DNA of 64,000 nucleotides, taken from Petunia secreta (Eukaryota; Streptophyta; Magnoliopsida; Solanales; Solanaceae). Positions within the stretch are counted from its first letter, which is position 1, and every line of letters begins with the position of its first letter. The position numbers and the translations under genes are program-made. The notes under the pieces were generated by a model. That model ran no database searches. It saw nothing but the letters and a program-made list of their open reading frames with translations, and was not told where the DNA came from. The stretch covers positions 14,774,001-14,838,000 of the forward strand of contig JARKIP010000017.1 of assembly GCA_029990175.1 (NCBI GenBank), written 5' to 3'. Shown piece after piece: positions 23,433 through 36,078 of this stretch.

Positions 23433-24032
23433 TAAGCAATTAATGTATTTGGTAACAACGTGCAAAGTTGGTAGTAAGCAATTAATGTATTTGGTAACAA
23501 CGTGCTAATAAGTACATTTTTTTAATTCAAATGACTTTTAAAGTATTACTAAATATATAAATTAAAAGTATTTTGACCGTAGAAATGACAACTGATGAAA
23601 ATAAACAAAGATTGAGTTGTGAGTTTTGTTTTAAGAATGATCTTGAGTGGATTACATAATATTTTAACATTTTAACAATGGAATTGTTAAAAAAGGTTTG
23701 GTCAATCCAAAAATATTTATAAGTTGAAAAACTGTAAGTTGAGAATGGCCTACATAAAATTTATAGTTGTACTTAGAGCCCGTTTGAACGAGCTTAAAAG
23801 TGGCTTATAAGTTTATATTCTTATTAATAAAATGTTTGGTAACTTAAAAAATTATGGTTTTATAAGCTCTTATGTTTAAAAGCGAGTTTATATGATAACT
23901 AGCCAATTTTAGACTCTTAAGTGTGTTTTATCCACCGTTTCAAAATTAATTTAGAAATAGACAAAAATTCGCGCACACAGTTACACTCCATTAGCGTTGA
24001 CAAACACCCTAGACTAGTCTCAGTTTTTTATT

Positions 24033-24185
24033 CTGGGACTTTGAACTATCCCATTATTTTATACTAGGATTCATGTTCCCTGGAGTTTTATATATAAAGT
24101 CCTAGTATTTTATACTGAGATTAGCGTTTGAGCGATCCCAGAGTAAAATACTGGGACTTTGAACATATTAATTCAAAGTCCCAAT
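24033..24185. repeat. Repeated and inverted CTGGGACTTTGAA words
   Basis: CTGGGACTTTGAAC occurs at 24033 and 24151 in the same direction. The second copy faces an exact inverted arm: TGGGACTTTGAA at 24152-24163 pairs with 24172-24183 across an 8-base loop. A related AAAGTCCTAGTATTTTATACT lies between them. Confidence 0.75.
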
Positions 24186-24784
24186 ATTTTATCCGGAGCT
24201 GGCTAGTCTACAAATAGTTTTGCACCTCTGGCTAGTGTTCAATTAGCACGGTGCAAACAGGCTACGGAACCAAATTTTTACTTTAAAAGCAAAAAATGAG
24301 AGGTTAGGATTTCCATACTTGTCAAAAAGTGGCTTATTGACTTATAAGCTACTTAAAATTAGGGGACATTTACACTGTGTGCCCATAAAATCTAATGAAA
24401 TTACCCGACCTACCTATCTCAAATTTAGTACCCAATAAATCTTTACACACCTACCAATTTGTACTCATTTCTTGAAAAAAATATAATACCTGTTCTTCTC
24501 TCCTCCATTTCTTTCTTTCTTTACAAAACCCACTTACTTTTAGTTTCTCACCCATTCTCAGCTTTTGATTATTGCAAAAATTCATTGAAATTAATGACTG
24601 TCTAGTCTTTCTTCCTTTACATAACCCAATTACCTTTTGTTTCTCACAAATTCTTACCTTTTGATTATTGCATAAATTCATTGAAAAATTCATGGAGATT
24701 TATGTATTTATAGTTTATGTGTGAGGGTTCTAATGATTGCTTACTACGTGTGTTTGAAGAATTCATTTCAAATCAAATTTGTTG

Positions 24785-25275
24785 TTTGATTTGAAGTGGG
24801 TGTCACAAATTTGTTGTTTGATTTGAAATGAGTGTCACAAAATATTATTTCTATTGTTTTGAACAAGTTCATACTAAATTTTGGTTGCATTTGGAGTTTA
24901 TTTGAGCTGTTTGGAAGATGGTTTTCGAATATCCATCATTGTTGAGCTTGAAGTTCTTGAATATAAAATTTTAATTTTTTATTTATAGTTTGATTTGAAA
25001 TGAGTGTTGTAAATTATTGTTTCTAATATATTTTGAAAAGTTCATACCAATTTTTGATCTCTTTTGGAGTTGAATTGAGGTGTTTGGGAGATGATTCTTG
25101 AATACCCACCATTTTTTACTTGAAGCTATTGAATATGAACTTTTTAATTTATTTATTGTTTGATTCGAACTGGGTGTTGTAAAATATTGTCTCTAATATC
25201 TTTGAAAAGTTCATGCTAAAATTTGATCGAATTTGGAGCCGATTTGAGGTGTTTGAGATCAAATTTATGAGTTAA
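24785..25275. repeat. Three diverged repeats of about 175 bp
   Basis: Units starting at GTTTGATTTGAAATGAGTG or a near variant (about 24812, 24990, 25159) run through TTTGAAAAGTTCAT, TTTGGAG and GAGGTGTTTG. They are non-coding and A/T-rich. Confidence 0.75.
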
Positions 25276-25289
25276 AAATCAAAGAAGAA

Positions 25290-26365
25290 AGTGCATAAAC
25301 TGTATACTACAACAGTATACTGTGACAGTATACTATTATAGTAAATAGTTTTTTACACTTATACTTCAATTGTATACTGCAATAGTGTACTGCATTAATT
25401 TATTGAAATAATATATTGGTGTAGTATATAATTTACTATAATCGTATCCCTTTAGAGTACATTGTATACTTTTACAGTATATAGTATTATTCTTTATTTT
25501 AATATGTATGTTTTGAAATAATAAACACCAATTCTTTGTTATCACTATACCCGTAGAGTATACTATATACCCTTGAGTTACTGTATACTTTTATAGTATA
25601 CAATGCTATTTTTACCTTTGAAGAATGTATGCTTTGAAATAGTATACTCATCCTTTTTGTTATAACTGTATACTGAGTATATTGTATGCTTTTACAGTAT
25701 ATAGTCTTATTTTTTCTTTGAATAATGCTATGTTTTGAAATAGTATACTCTAAATTATTTATTTTTATTTTAAATGTAGTATACCTTTTTGACATATGGT
25801 ATACGTTTTTGATATTCACATTTTAGTGTTTGGATCGAAGTGTGAGCTCTATAGAACAAACTGGTGTTTTAGTTTTTTTGCTCTTTTAAATACAATATAC
25901 CTTAATTGGATTTGTATACTCCTACTTACTCCTTTAGTATACATCATTTTATATTTAAATCGAATTGTGAGCTGCTATCAAACAAAATAAATATTTTGAA
26001 TTTTATTATTGTATACTCTTTTAGTATACCTCTTCGTGTTTGAATGTGTGATCTACTATTGAACAAATGAATGTTTCAAATTTTATTATTTTCAGTAATG
26101 TACAACTTTTTGGTATACACCTTTTTGTATTTGAATATTAGTGTTTTGAATTCAATATATTTGTTTGGTATATCATATATTCTTTTAGTATATATTTTCA
26201 AAGAGAAATCTGTAGTATAACCGATAAGTATACATTATTGGCATACTACATAAACAAAATTTCCTATTGTATACTTTTATAGTACACAATATACCTTAAT
26301 GGCATGCTATTGTATTGAAGTTCAACATAATTATATACTCTTGTGGTATACAATGTATTATATTA
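25290..26365. repeat. GTATAC-rich tract
   Basis: The six-base palindrome GTATAC, usually as AGTATACT or TGTATACT, occurs about 20 times at irregular spacing, with more copies at 27055-27215 in the nested MITE. Small ORFs across it are composition products. Confidence 0.8.
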
Positions 26366-26946
26366 GTATAATAATAATAATAAACTTAAAAGGTACATTA
26401 TATTGTTATGCCTTCTCACGATAAAATTTTATTAGGCTTAAAATGGAAAACAAATATCATTTATTTTTTTAATATACTATTTTCAAAAAAAAAAGAAAAT
26501 AACAATAAAAAATAAAAAGGTATACTATATCAATTTACGTTTATATAAAACATAAAAGGAATAAAAAAAGTCAATATTATATCAGTTATTTTTTTCCCTT
26601 TAAAAAAGGAAAAAAAAAACAAAAAGAAAAAAAATATTCTAACTTAATTTGTTTTCACTAGTATTGAGAAGAAAAAAGAGAGGAAAAAATAAATGCACAT
26701 GAAATTAAAGAAATGAACGAAAAGCTGAATGAATATCCGTTACAGAAAATATAAGAAATAATAAAAAAGAAGGTGGGAAATAATTTAATTGAATGAGAAA
26801 GAAAATAGATATAAAAGCAAAAGGAAAGAAAGAAAAGATGTACTGGGTTCTTTGGGTGTGGAGGGTTTGGACTGAAATGGAAAAATATAGTGGACTCTGT
26901 TGGTGCCGAGGGTTTGGGCTTAAATGAGCATGGTAAGTAATTAAAA

Positions 26947-27326
26947 GGGATTTTTACACTCTATACCCATAAAATTTAAAGTATTTACAAGTCATACCCA
27001 TTACAAATTATACTACCCATAAAACTAAAAGTATTTACCAACCTACCCATTTATTATTGTATACCTTTGTTATGACTTATAGGTGTATACCTTTAAAGTA
27101 TACTGCATAAATTATGGTATACAAGTCTGGAGGGACATTTATTACTGTATACCTTTGTTATGCCTTATAGGTATATACCTTTATGGTATACTGCATAAAC
27201 TATGGTATACAAGTCTGGTTGGGTAGAGTGGGTAAATAATTTAGTGGGTAGGTCCTGTAATATTTGAAAGTAGTAGGTAGTGGCTGTAATTATTTTAGAT
27301 TTTGTGGGTATTTTTGTAAGTGTCCC
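26947..27326. mobile_element. Mutator-like MITE, 380 bp, nested
   Basis: It starts GGGATTTTTACACTCTATAC and ends GTAAGTGTCCC, with the inner block CCCATAAAATTTAAA inverted at the right as TTTTAGATTTTGTGGG. It is flanked by an exact 9-bp duplication TAATTAAAA (26938-26946 and 27327-27335). Two internal copies of a 90-bp GTATAC-containing segment (27053 and 27141) lie in the middle. Its ends resemble those of the larger element around it, so the two are likely one family. Confidence 0.9.
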
Positions 27327-29367
27327 TAATTAAAATTGGAAAAAAAACACAACTAGTCCCCAATATAGTATAATAACAAAACACTTGGCCCTAACATAAT
27401 TTAGCCACAATAATTTTATTTACATAAGTTTTTAATGTATTTTTAGAAAAGAAATAGGGATATATTCTTCCTATAATTGAGGAATGGTGAAACCAATCAG
27501 CCCTTTTTTTAAGTTCTAATTAACAAACAAAGTTCAGTAATATATCTCCATTAAAATAGCATATACACACGTTATCCACTTCTTCTAAACACTATATGTA
27601 ACAGTAGAAAAAAGAATATCTATATTTTTTCAAATAATTAGATCTATATAAAGTGTATATTCTGTATAAAATATCTCTTATATTAAATATATTTGTTCTA
27701 TATGCTTTTATATATATAGAAAAAAGAATATCTATATTTTTTCAAATATATATATTTGTCTTATATTTTTTGCATATTTATGTTATAAAATTATATCCAA
27801 TAAATATATGTACCATATTTGTCTTATTTTTTTACATGTTTATGTCATTAAAATAATATTTAATAAATATTTGTACGATAATTTCTTAATATATTTTACA
27901 TATCCCATAAATATTTGTACTATATTTTGTACATAAAAGTTTTAGTTGAGTGAACTAAAAAATTAAATTTGCACCCAAAAAAAAAAATTAGCAAAGGACT
28001 CTCCATTGAACACGCTAGGATAGATATCCCATAAACGTGTTTTATGGATTAAAATCTTTAACTACCTTATTCAAAATTAATCCATGTGATTTTGGCTTAA
28101 TAATAGGGATATTATCCGATTTTATTCTTAATTAAATGTATATTCATAAAATTTTAAAAATTACAAAATTATACTAAGTGGCTAGGAAACAAAAGGAAAG
28201 TTAAAATATGATTACAAAAAGTGGATAACTATTGGGGATGGTTATGTGGAGTAATAATCTCATTAAAATTTGGGTATATGGCGTTAATTCAATAGTCGTG
28301 GGTATAGATAGGTAATTATTTTGAGCCCAGTAGGTAGTTTTGTAAATAACCTTAAAATCTCCTTATAAGCCCACCCAAACAGGCTCTTATATGCACTTTT
28401 CTACTTACCAAACATGTAAATAAGTCCAAAAATACTTATAAGTTAGTTAGACTCAATGCACCTTCTCATTTTCAACGTTGAGTTCATGTGTTGACACCCA
28501 ATTTTGTTCCGAATTTTTTCAAAGTTTATAAATTATCGTAATATTTTATAATTGAGGTTAAATTTGAAAATAAAAATAAAAATAATGATAATAAAAGAGG
28601 ATCAATTAAAATTTCAAGGAAAGTGCTAAATTTGCAAAATCCCTCCAATTTTAACCCCCGGTGCAACCCATTTGCTTTTTTTAATTAATTCTAAAAATTG
28701 AGGCCAAATCCACTCACACCCTAAGCACTAGCCTATTTGTGCAAATCACCTATAACATTACACACACACTTACATCTATCAGAACCCATTTTTCCTCAAT
28801 ACCCCGACCCATTTTTGAACCTCCTTCCTCAACTCGATTCCCCCCAAAATTCAATCCTAATCAGTCCAAAATTCAACTCAGCTGGTCCCCATTCTTTTTC
28901 CCTCTCACCAGTACAACGCATACTTAATCTCATCCATCTATTCAAACTTTGATTGAATCAAAGTCTTGGATCGGTTTCTTGGAGATAAGGATGAGAGAGA
29001 TGTAAGTTTTTACCCTTCTCACCTTTATCTCACAAGATATGGATCAAAAAAAGGAGAGGGGTATCTCGGAATTCAAGGAGGTAAAACCCTAGATTTTTTT
29101 TACTATATATTTGTCATTTTCAGGGTTTTAGGGGGGTTCCAAGTTTTATATGATTGAAAACGGCAGCACTTAAGATTCTGAGATTTTTTACTCATTTTGT
29201 TTCCCTAAACTATACTATTAAGATAATGTTAGTGAGGGTTGAATCTGGTTCTGGAAAATATACTTCAGTCTACTCCATCGTCTTTGAGTTTCGAGTCGAT
29301 CGCTTCACTTCGCCGCCTTAGCTCACTGCTCAAAAACAGGTGATAAGCCTCGCCTCTTTTTACTTGA

Positions 29368-29486
<119 letters not shown>

Positions 29487-31724
29487 ATTCGTTTGTTAAT
29501 ATCTTTTGTTAACTTGCTGAAAGGTAACAAAAATCAGTACATGTGTGCCTGTTAAAATGATTTTAAACTGTTTTTTAGTAGAGTAGTTCTTTTAGCATAA
29601 AACTTGAATCTTTTGATTGGAAATGACCGTTTGAATTAAAGTACACAACTTTATACTAAGTTGAAGTTCTTATCAGCTTAAAGTGGTTGAAATCAACTAA
29701 TAAAGAGCAAGTTTGGATCTTATTTGCTTATATTGATTTTTTTTTTGTTGCCTAAAGAACAATCAGGAGTCATTTTTTTTGTTATAACCATGAGTTTTAA
29801 GATCATACTTTGAAGTTTAGTCTCACTTGATAATGAAATCTTATTGATGATATTAGTTCACAATTGCAATAGTCTTTTTGTTTCCCTATTGTACTCTTGT
29901 TTTTCTTTTCGATATGTATGTGTAGAGTTGATAAAGTGGATCTTGGCCTCTGTTTGGGTTTTGTATGGGTGTGTATTAGAGGTGTATTGTTAGGATGGTG
30001 TTTGTTCAAGGTGTAGGAGGGGTGCAGGAGTCTTGTGTGGTTGCAAGAAGTATGTTGGTGGTTGTTCCATCAATATTTAACAGGTCTGGTAGGTGTTTCA
30101 GGTGTTTAAGGGTATGCTTTATTCGGGCCAGGATGTGCATGAGAGGGAGATAGGGCTGCAGGTAGTGTGAGGTTGGTAGATGTGATGGAGATGGTAATGA
30201 GAGTAGCATTATGAGTGCAGTAGTGGGTCTGTTTGAAGCTGTAAAGGGGGTGCAGGTTTGGTCCAGAGGCTATGGTGTGCTGAGGTTTAGGAGTTGTTTT
30301 GGTCTGTGTCCAGGATGGTTCTTGGCTTATGAATGTGGAGGTGTATGAATGTAGATATGTGTGTGAGCATGACTGCATGTACAGGTGTGTATGCAAGTTG
30401 CAGGAGGAGTTAGGGGATTATTAGAGGCAGTGCAGGTGTGTGTGGATGATTTTGATTCCAGGTTAGTATCTGTTAGTAGCAGTAAGTGATGGGGTCATGC
30501 TTGGAGCTAGTTTGGGAGGCCTGTTTGTGTAGGTGGTGTGTTTGTTCCTGAATGAGCGTGTGTATGTGTGCAGGCTCTTCAGGGATATAAAGAGGTTCAT
30601 GGTGTGAGAGTAGTGCAATGAAGTGAGGTGATGGTTCAGGCAGTTCCAGGGAATCTAAAGGTGTTGTTCAGGTTTTGTCCTAGTGTGTGCAGTTGTTAGG
30701 AGAAGTATGCAGGGGTTCAGGATCTAAGTGTGTGTGTTCAGTCCTGCTCTTGTTTAGGTTGAAAGAGGTGTCTGTCATTTTGTAAAGGGGTTGTATGGAT
30801 CTGTTGTTGCAATAGAGAGGCTGCAGGTCTTAGTCCCTTTCTGGATGAGTTTTAAAACGCTGACATCTATGAGGTCATTTTAAAATGTATTCCAGCATCT
30901 ATGAAAGAGTTCTTGTGTTGATTTTTATGCAGTTTTTCAAGTTTTGATATAGGAGCAGTCTAGAAATAAAGTAGTTTAAATAAATAGCATGTTAAGAGGT
31001 TATGTATAAGTGAATTAATGGCAGCATAGGGTGATATTAATGTCTTCAATGCTATTTTATTTTAGTCCCAGGGTTTCATTTCTTGTTTGCTCTATCTTAA
31101 AGTGTCCCTTGTCTTGAGTTTGTTCTGTTCCTGCTCTGTGCATATGGTGTTTCTACTAGCTGCCTGCCTTGTCATTATCTAGAAAAAATATTGCTCAAGT
31201 TTTGAATTTTTATTGTTCTTTCATTGCTCAAACTGCTAACTTGCTTAAATTGTTCTTACTGATATATGTACTAATCCTTATTACTTTCTTTCTTTGCATA
31301 ATACACACTTGGGATTGAGTTGAGTAAACTCATAAATTGGGATCGCCTAATTGGCATTGGAGTTGTCCGGGCCTCGCTTTTGCATTTCGAGTTCAAGTTT
31401 TACCTAAAATACAAATGAATGAAAATCTTGTAAAATTCAGGGCTCCTGTGGAGCTTGCTATCCGGGTTCTATCTTCTAAACTCCCTCTCTCCCGTCCCCT
31501 TTAGAAAAGCATGTCGTAGGATCCTTGTAAATCAGACTAAGACTTTGCATGATAGAAGCATGGTAGGGTAGCCGCTTTATTATAAATTGTTATCTTGTCG
31601 CATGTTTAGAATTGTTTTATGCAACTGCCTATTCCCGTTTCTTTGGGATTCGCCATTTAATTTAAAGTATTAAGAACCGATTGTCAACTAATGAGTGCAA
31701 ATTAGAGTTCAATTAAATTTATAT

Positions 31725-31890
31725 CTTTATTTTATTATTATTATTATTTATATTTAAATTATTTATTTATCACTTTACTTATTTTATTAAATATTCAGTT
31801 ATTTATTTATTTATTTATTATTTATTTATTAGCTATTTACTTATTTATTTATTATTTACTTCTTTATTTATTTATCCTTTATTTTTCCTA
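31725..31890. repeat. (TTTA)n-rich tract
   Basis: Irregular TTTA/TTAT repeats near the end of the 5' LTR of Y. Confidence 0.9.
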
Positions 31891-32081
31891 AAATTTCTAA
31901 GTTATTTATTTTATTAAAATTCGTGAAAACCGCCGGTTTAACCGCTTTTAGCGGATTTTCGAAAGTGCTCCCGTAATAGGGACCTTCTTTCGAATTTAAA
32001 AGAACCACTTACCTAAGAATCTCTGAAAAATACTTTCCTTGTAAATAAGGAAGAATTTGCACTCATTAATTAACATTGACT

Positions 32082-32082
<1 letters not shown>

Positions 32083-32152
<70 letters not shown>
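32083..32152. repeat. (TA)n microsatellite
   Basis: An uninterrupted AT/TA run of about 70 bases lies just before the end of the 5' LTR of Y. Confidence 0.97.
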
Positions 32153-32158
<6 letters not shown>

Positions 32159-32186
32159 TTTTTTTTGGGAGGGGGATTCAACCGCG

Positions 32187-32200
32187 TGGTGACTCCGCTA
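32187..32200 (+). promoter_or_regulatory. Putative primer-binding site of Y
   Basis: TGGTGACTCCGCTA lies six bases after the LTR end. It begins TGG, as sites complementary to a tRNA CCA end do. I do not assign the tRNA. Confidence 0.5.
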
Positions 32201-33911
32201 GGAAATATTTAACGGTTCTAATCAGAAGGTTTTCACAAATTTGCTTTATTTATATATTGATTTGTATATGTGTTGAATTGTATGTCGATACTAGTATGCG
32301 TAGCTTAACTATTTGTTTGTTTGTATGCCTAAACTAGTATGCGTAGTTTAATTGATTCATTTGATTGTATGTCGATACTAGTATGCGTAGAATTGATTGT
32401 GTGAATGTATGTATTGCAGCATATCTTTATTTGTGCATAAGTCTGCATTCCGTTCATACTTCCTCCTTCATGGAAACTTGTCAATTCTCTTTCACCTTCT
32501 CGATTTCACCACGGGGCAACTGCTTGACGGGTAGTTACGCAGGAAGGGCATTGCCCTTACCTCACTCTTTGAAATTTCTTTCGTGTCACCAAAAGTTAGT
32601 TCGGGATATGGATTTTGCCTGGTTTTGTCATAGCCGGTTCTACTGGTTTATGAGGCCAGGTCTATCCCGCATAGGTCGAGTCAGCTTCAACCGTTAGTCC
32701 ACTCTTAGAAGGAGATGTTAGGACATGCATGCATATACACCTTAGTTTGGATCCGATCCTTGGTACCGTTTTTAGGAATTAAGAAACCCCCTTTTGTCGA
32801 CGGGTTATTGTAACCCAGTGACGTTGCATCTTATTTGGTATGTGGTGGTCATAGATGGATCCATGCCAGTTTGTCTTTGCTAAATTTGGGAGTTGCCTCA
32901 CTGTTCCTTTTGTTTGCAGGGGATAGCCGGTTGTTCAATAAGTTATGTTCACAATTGTTTGCCAATGCATTCAATGCAGTTGAAAATTAGCAGTTGACAG
33001 ATTCGAATCCGGCGATGAGCAACCATTTTTCGTTTTAGTATTTTAAGATTGGTTTATTGTATTTTCATTATTATTTATTTTTAAAAAACCGTGTACTACC
33101 ATATTGTTGTGGTTTATTTCCGGGCTTCTTTTCAAAAGCATTGTATTATTGGAGATATTTTTAATAAAAGGTAGTCTTTTGAAATCTTATTTTTTATTAT
33201 ATTTTTATCTCCCAAATTTCGCACTGACAACAGCTTGGATCATTCTTTTACCACCACATTGGTTTGCAACTAGACGATTAGGCTTATCTCTGGCACAAAA
33301 AAGGCACCTTACGGGGTAGAACGCGTTTGCATTTTATTTACCCTCATCTACTTGTGTTTGCCACATGCCAATTGTTTGTCTACTATTCAATTACTTGCTA
33401 AATGATTATTTGCTAGGGGCTGATCGTCCATAATTTATTTGCACTATTTGTTGTGTGACTCAATTTGGGTTGATGCTGTGATTCGGCTAACCTGTTTTTG
33501 ATTGCAGAAATTAATCACTTTATCTGCTTTATTTATTTGAACCCTTTATTTACTTATTATCGAAATGCATGCATTATTATTCTAAAATACCTTTTGAAAT
33601 CCATATTTTGGTCCGTCTTAATTCCAGTCTCATTATTTTGCAAAATATTTTAGCGTCAAATTTTTTTAAAATATTTTCAAGTGTATTTTCCTTTTTTGGA
33701 AAATAACTTCAGAACTAAACAAATGTTTTCGCGTCCGGTTTGCTTTAACAAAATGAGTGTCTTGCTTTAAATTTTTTGGGTCTTTTTAATACGGTCTCAA
33801 TTTTTCCATTAAGGAATAGTTTGACCTGTCAGTTTCATGTTTAATAAATTTTATTAAATTATGTATGCGTTGCTAAAGGGTTAATTATTTTGAATATCAA
33901 GATCAGGACCT
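32201..33911 (+). mobile_element. Untranslated leader of element Y
   Basis: About 1.7 kb between primer site and first gag-like frame. Three short copies of a segment with CTAGTATGCGTAG lie at 32287-32400. No gene is seen. The ORF at 32365-32697 has no recognisable domain. Confidence 0.5.
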
Positions 33912-35123
33912 ATGGCTCATCAAACTGTTGTGATTGACCTGGCTGAAAGTGATGAATCCCACCAAGATAAGGTTAACAAGCTTGAAACAACCATAGCAAG
34001 TTTGGAAAAGAGACTTGATAGCCTTACTGAATTGGTTGTCGCGCTCATGGATGCTCGCAACCCAGTGCGAAATGCGCCAAGCCAAGAACCAAGTGCTCCT
34101 GTTGCTCCTATCTATACAGTTGCACCTCCTACAGGTCAAATAGCTCCTGCATTCAAGTGTGATGCTCAAGAATTTTCCCATCTGCATGTATTCTTGTTGG
34201 AAAACGGGTTCTGCGTCTCATAAAAAATAAGCAATGAGAAAAGTAACGGGGATGGGCTTCCCAATGCTAAAGAGAGCAATGGAAAAATGGTAGATGGAAA
34301 TGTTCTACCATCTCAAGCAGGCTTAGGAGAGGCAGAAAGTGAACATGTGAATATTCTTGACTCAGCTGATCCTCCAATGTATGATGGGACAGGAAATCCT
34401 CGTGATCACTTGAAAGCCTACCTTGCTTTGGTCGCGAAGTATGGGCCAAGCAATGAAACCAAGTTGAGGATGTTTGCTAGGACACTTAAGGAACCAGCTT
34501 TGACATGGTTTGCAATACAAGGTCCTTGGAAATTGGACAGTTTGGATAATCTAGCCCGGGACTTCGTCAAGCATCATGAATTCTCAAACCCGACTCTTGC
34601 AAGGGGCAGTCCACTGAAAAGAAAATCTGTAGAGCTTCAAGAAGAGCCGGTTGCAGTAACTTCTGACAAAAGAAAATGTGTATCGGTTGAGACACAGTCT
34701 AATGATAAAGGAAAAGCTGTCATGTCAAATCCTTTGCCAGCCATAGTAGGGGAACCCAGTGCTATCGTGCAAGTAATTGTCAATCCAAGTTCATAGTCAA
34801 ACCACGCCAAAAGATCTGCTTTCACACGGCTCCCAAAATCTTATGCAAGATTGTTTGGAAGGCTCAGGAGTTTCAATTTGGTACATCCTATAGAGAAAAA
34901 ACCGTGTCAGTCACTTAAGCCTGCAAATTTTGGAAAATTATGCATTTACCATTCAGGAATGCTTGGGCATTATATTAGGGAATGCCTTACCTTTAAGGAG
35001 AAGATCGAAGACTTGATTAACTCTTTCCAAGTCAAAGTCCTATATTCAAAAGGACCTGGAAAACAATCTTTTGTCGCCATCTTTCCGTATGCACATGGAG
35101 ATCCCTCGAAGAAGGGCATTTAG
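33912..35123 (+). pseudogene. First gag-like module of Y
   Basis: One continuous frame of about 403 codons is broken only by two stops (34221-34223 and 34794-34796). The N-terminal part has a short coiled coil (VNKLETTIASLEKRLDSL). The middle matches the retrotransposon gag core: DPPMYDGTGNPRDHLKAYLA, then RTLKEPALTWFAIQ and LARDFVKHHEF. The end has the Tat-type CIYHSGMLGHYIRECLTFKE, a Cys/His knuckle-like motif. Gag forms the particle around the RNA. With no frameshift over 1.2 kb, this module has decayed less than the second one. Confidence 0.8.
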
Positions 35124-36078
35124 GCACCTATCAAGTTCCAGAAAAGAAGTAGAGTTGCAGGAGCAGAAGTTAGTTTATTTGCATTATTGGGAAGTAACTA
35201 TTGTAATTTCCTTTTGTTAGTTTTGTTGAAAGAAAAGAAAAGAAAAGAAAGAAAATTAAATTATGAATGTTTGAATCTATTTCTATGTAAGAACACTATA
35301 GTAACTGGTTTCCCAAGGTGGGAAGCATAGGCAACTCATATCGAGTTTTGGTTACACTAGCACTTAAAATTCTCTTCTATGTAAGCTGAACTACGAACGG
35401 TTTGATTCCAAAGGAGGGATACGTAGGCTCCTCCATCGGCCTCGACCCTTTAATATTTAAACCTTAATTTTTCCAAAAAGAGAAGCTGGGGAAATTTTGC
35501 GAAGCAAGTAGAAGACGTGAGAGATTGCAACTGGCGAAGCTTTTGTTGGTCAATTTAAAGTATTGAAAGTTGTAACTGAGGTAGCTTTTGCAAAGCAATT
35601 TGAAGTATCGAAAAATTCATAATTGTTGAAGTCATAACTGGGGCAGAATTTTGTAAAGCCAAATTGAGGACTTTGAGTTGATTTTGTCACTATCAAATGC
35701 AGCTTTTCAAGAACTGATACAGAGTGTTATTTTGCAAGCAAGAATCGATAGTCGAGCAAAGCATTGATGTTAAGAATAAGCCGATTATTTTAGCAATTTG
35801 CGCTGAAATGGTCTAGCACGCATACTGATTTAGTAAAAACTTTCAAAGTTGTTTTCTCAATTCGTGTCTTGAAAGATCAAATTTTGTTGGTTGTTAAGTT
35901 TCGCACTCTCAAATATTTTACTCCTTTGTGGGAGTCGGGAATTTGGTCCCATCCATTCGGCCTAATGGCCTATTTATACTTGAAACCTTATGCATGCATT
36001 GCTATTTTGCGTATTAACTTATTTTTGTTCCATGTGTAGAATTATTTTGTTAAAGGTTGGCTAGCATTGAACACCGAA
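35124..36078 (+). mobile_element. Spacer between the two gag-like modules of Y
   Basis: A non-coding stretch contains an AAAGA run near 35233 and two copies of a GATACGTAGGC-like motif (near 35325 and 35418) followed by short repeats built on AACTGAGG/AACTGGGG. I see no gene. Confidence 0.5.

Larger units (their letters stand above)
22131..23512. repeat. Short tandem array (about 41 bp) broken up by two MITEs
   Basis: The unit AGCAATTA-TGT-TTTG...AAAGTTGGTAGTA appears at 22134-22182, 22440-22482, 23435-23475 and 23476-23510. The first two and the last two resemble each other most (the later pair has GGTAACAACGTGC). MITEs at 22183-22432 and 22483-23432 landed inside it. Confidence 0.7.
24362..28351. 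mobile_element. Mutator-like non-autonomous element, 3990 bp
   Basis: The left end is GGGGACATTTACAC and the right end GTAAATAACC, inverted and partly matching. Behind the left end the phrase CCCATAAAATCTAAT is shared with the smaller nested element. The flanks TTAAAATTA (24353-24361) and TTAAAATCT (28352-28360) match at 7 of 9 bases, as expected for an aged 9-bp Mutator duplication. No transposase frame exists. The interior has three 175-bp-class repeats, a GTATAC-rich tract and A/T-rich filler. Confidence 0.65.
23776..28386. mobile_element. Outer Tourist-like element, split by a Mutator-like insertion
   Basis: The left end GAGCCCGTTTG and the right end CAAACAGGCTC are inverted repeats, continued by TTATAAG words on both sides. 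The flanks are TTA at 23773-23775 and 28387-28389. Removing the 3990-bp insertion and its 9-bp duplication leaves about 612 bp, a normal MITE size. No coding region is seen. Confidence 0.75.
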
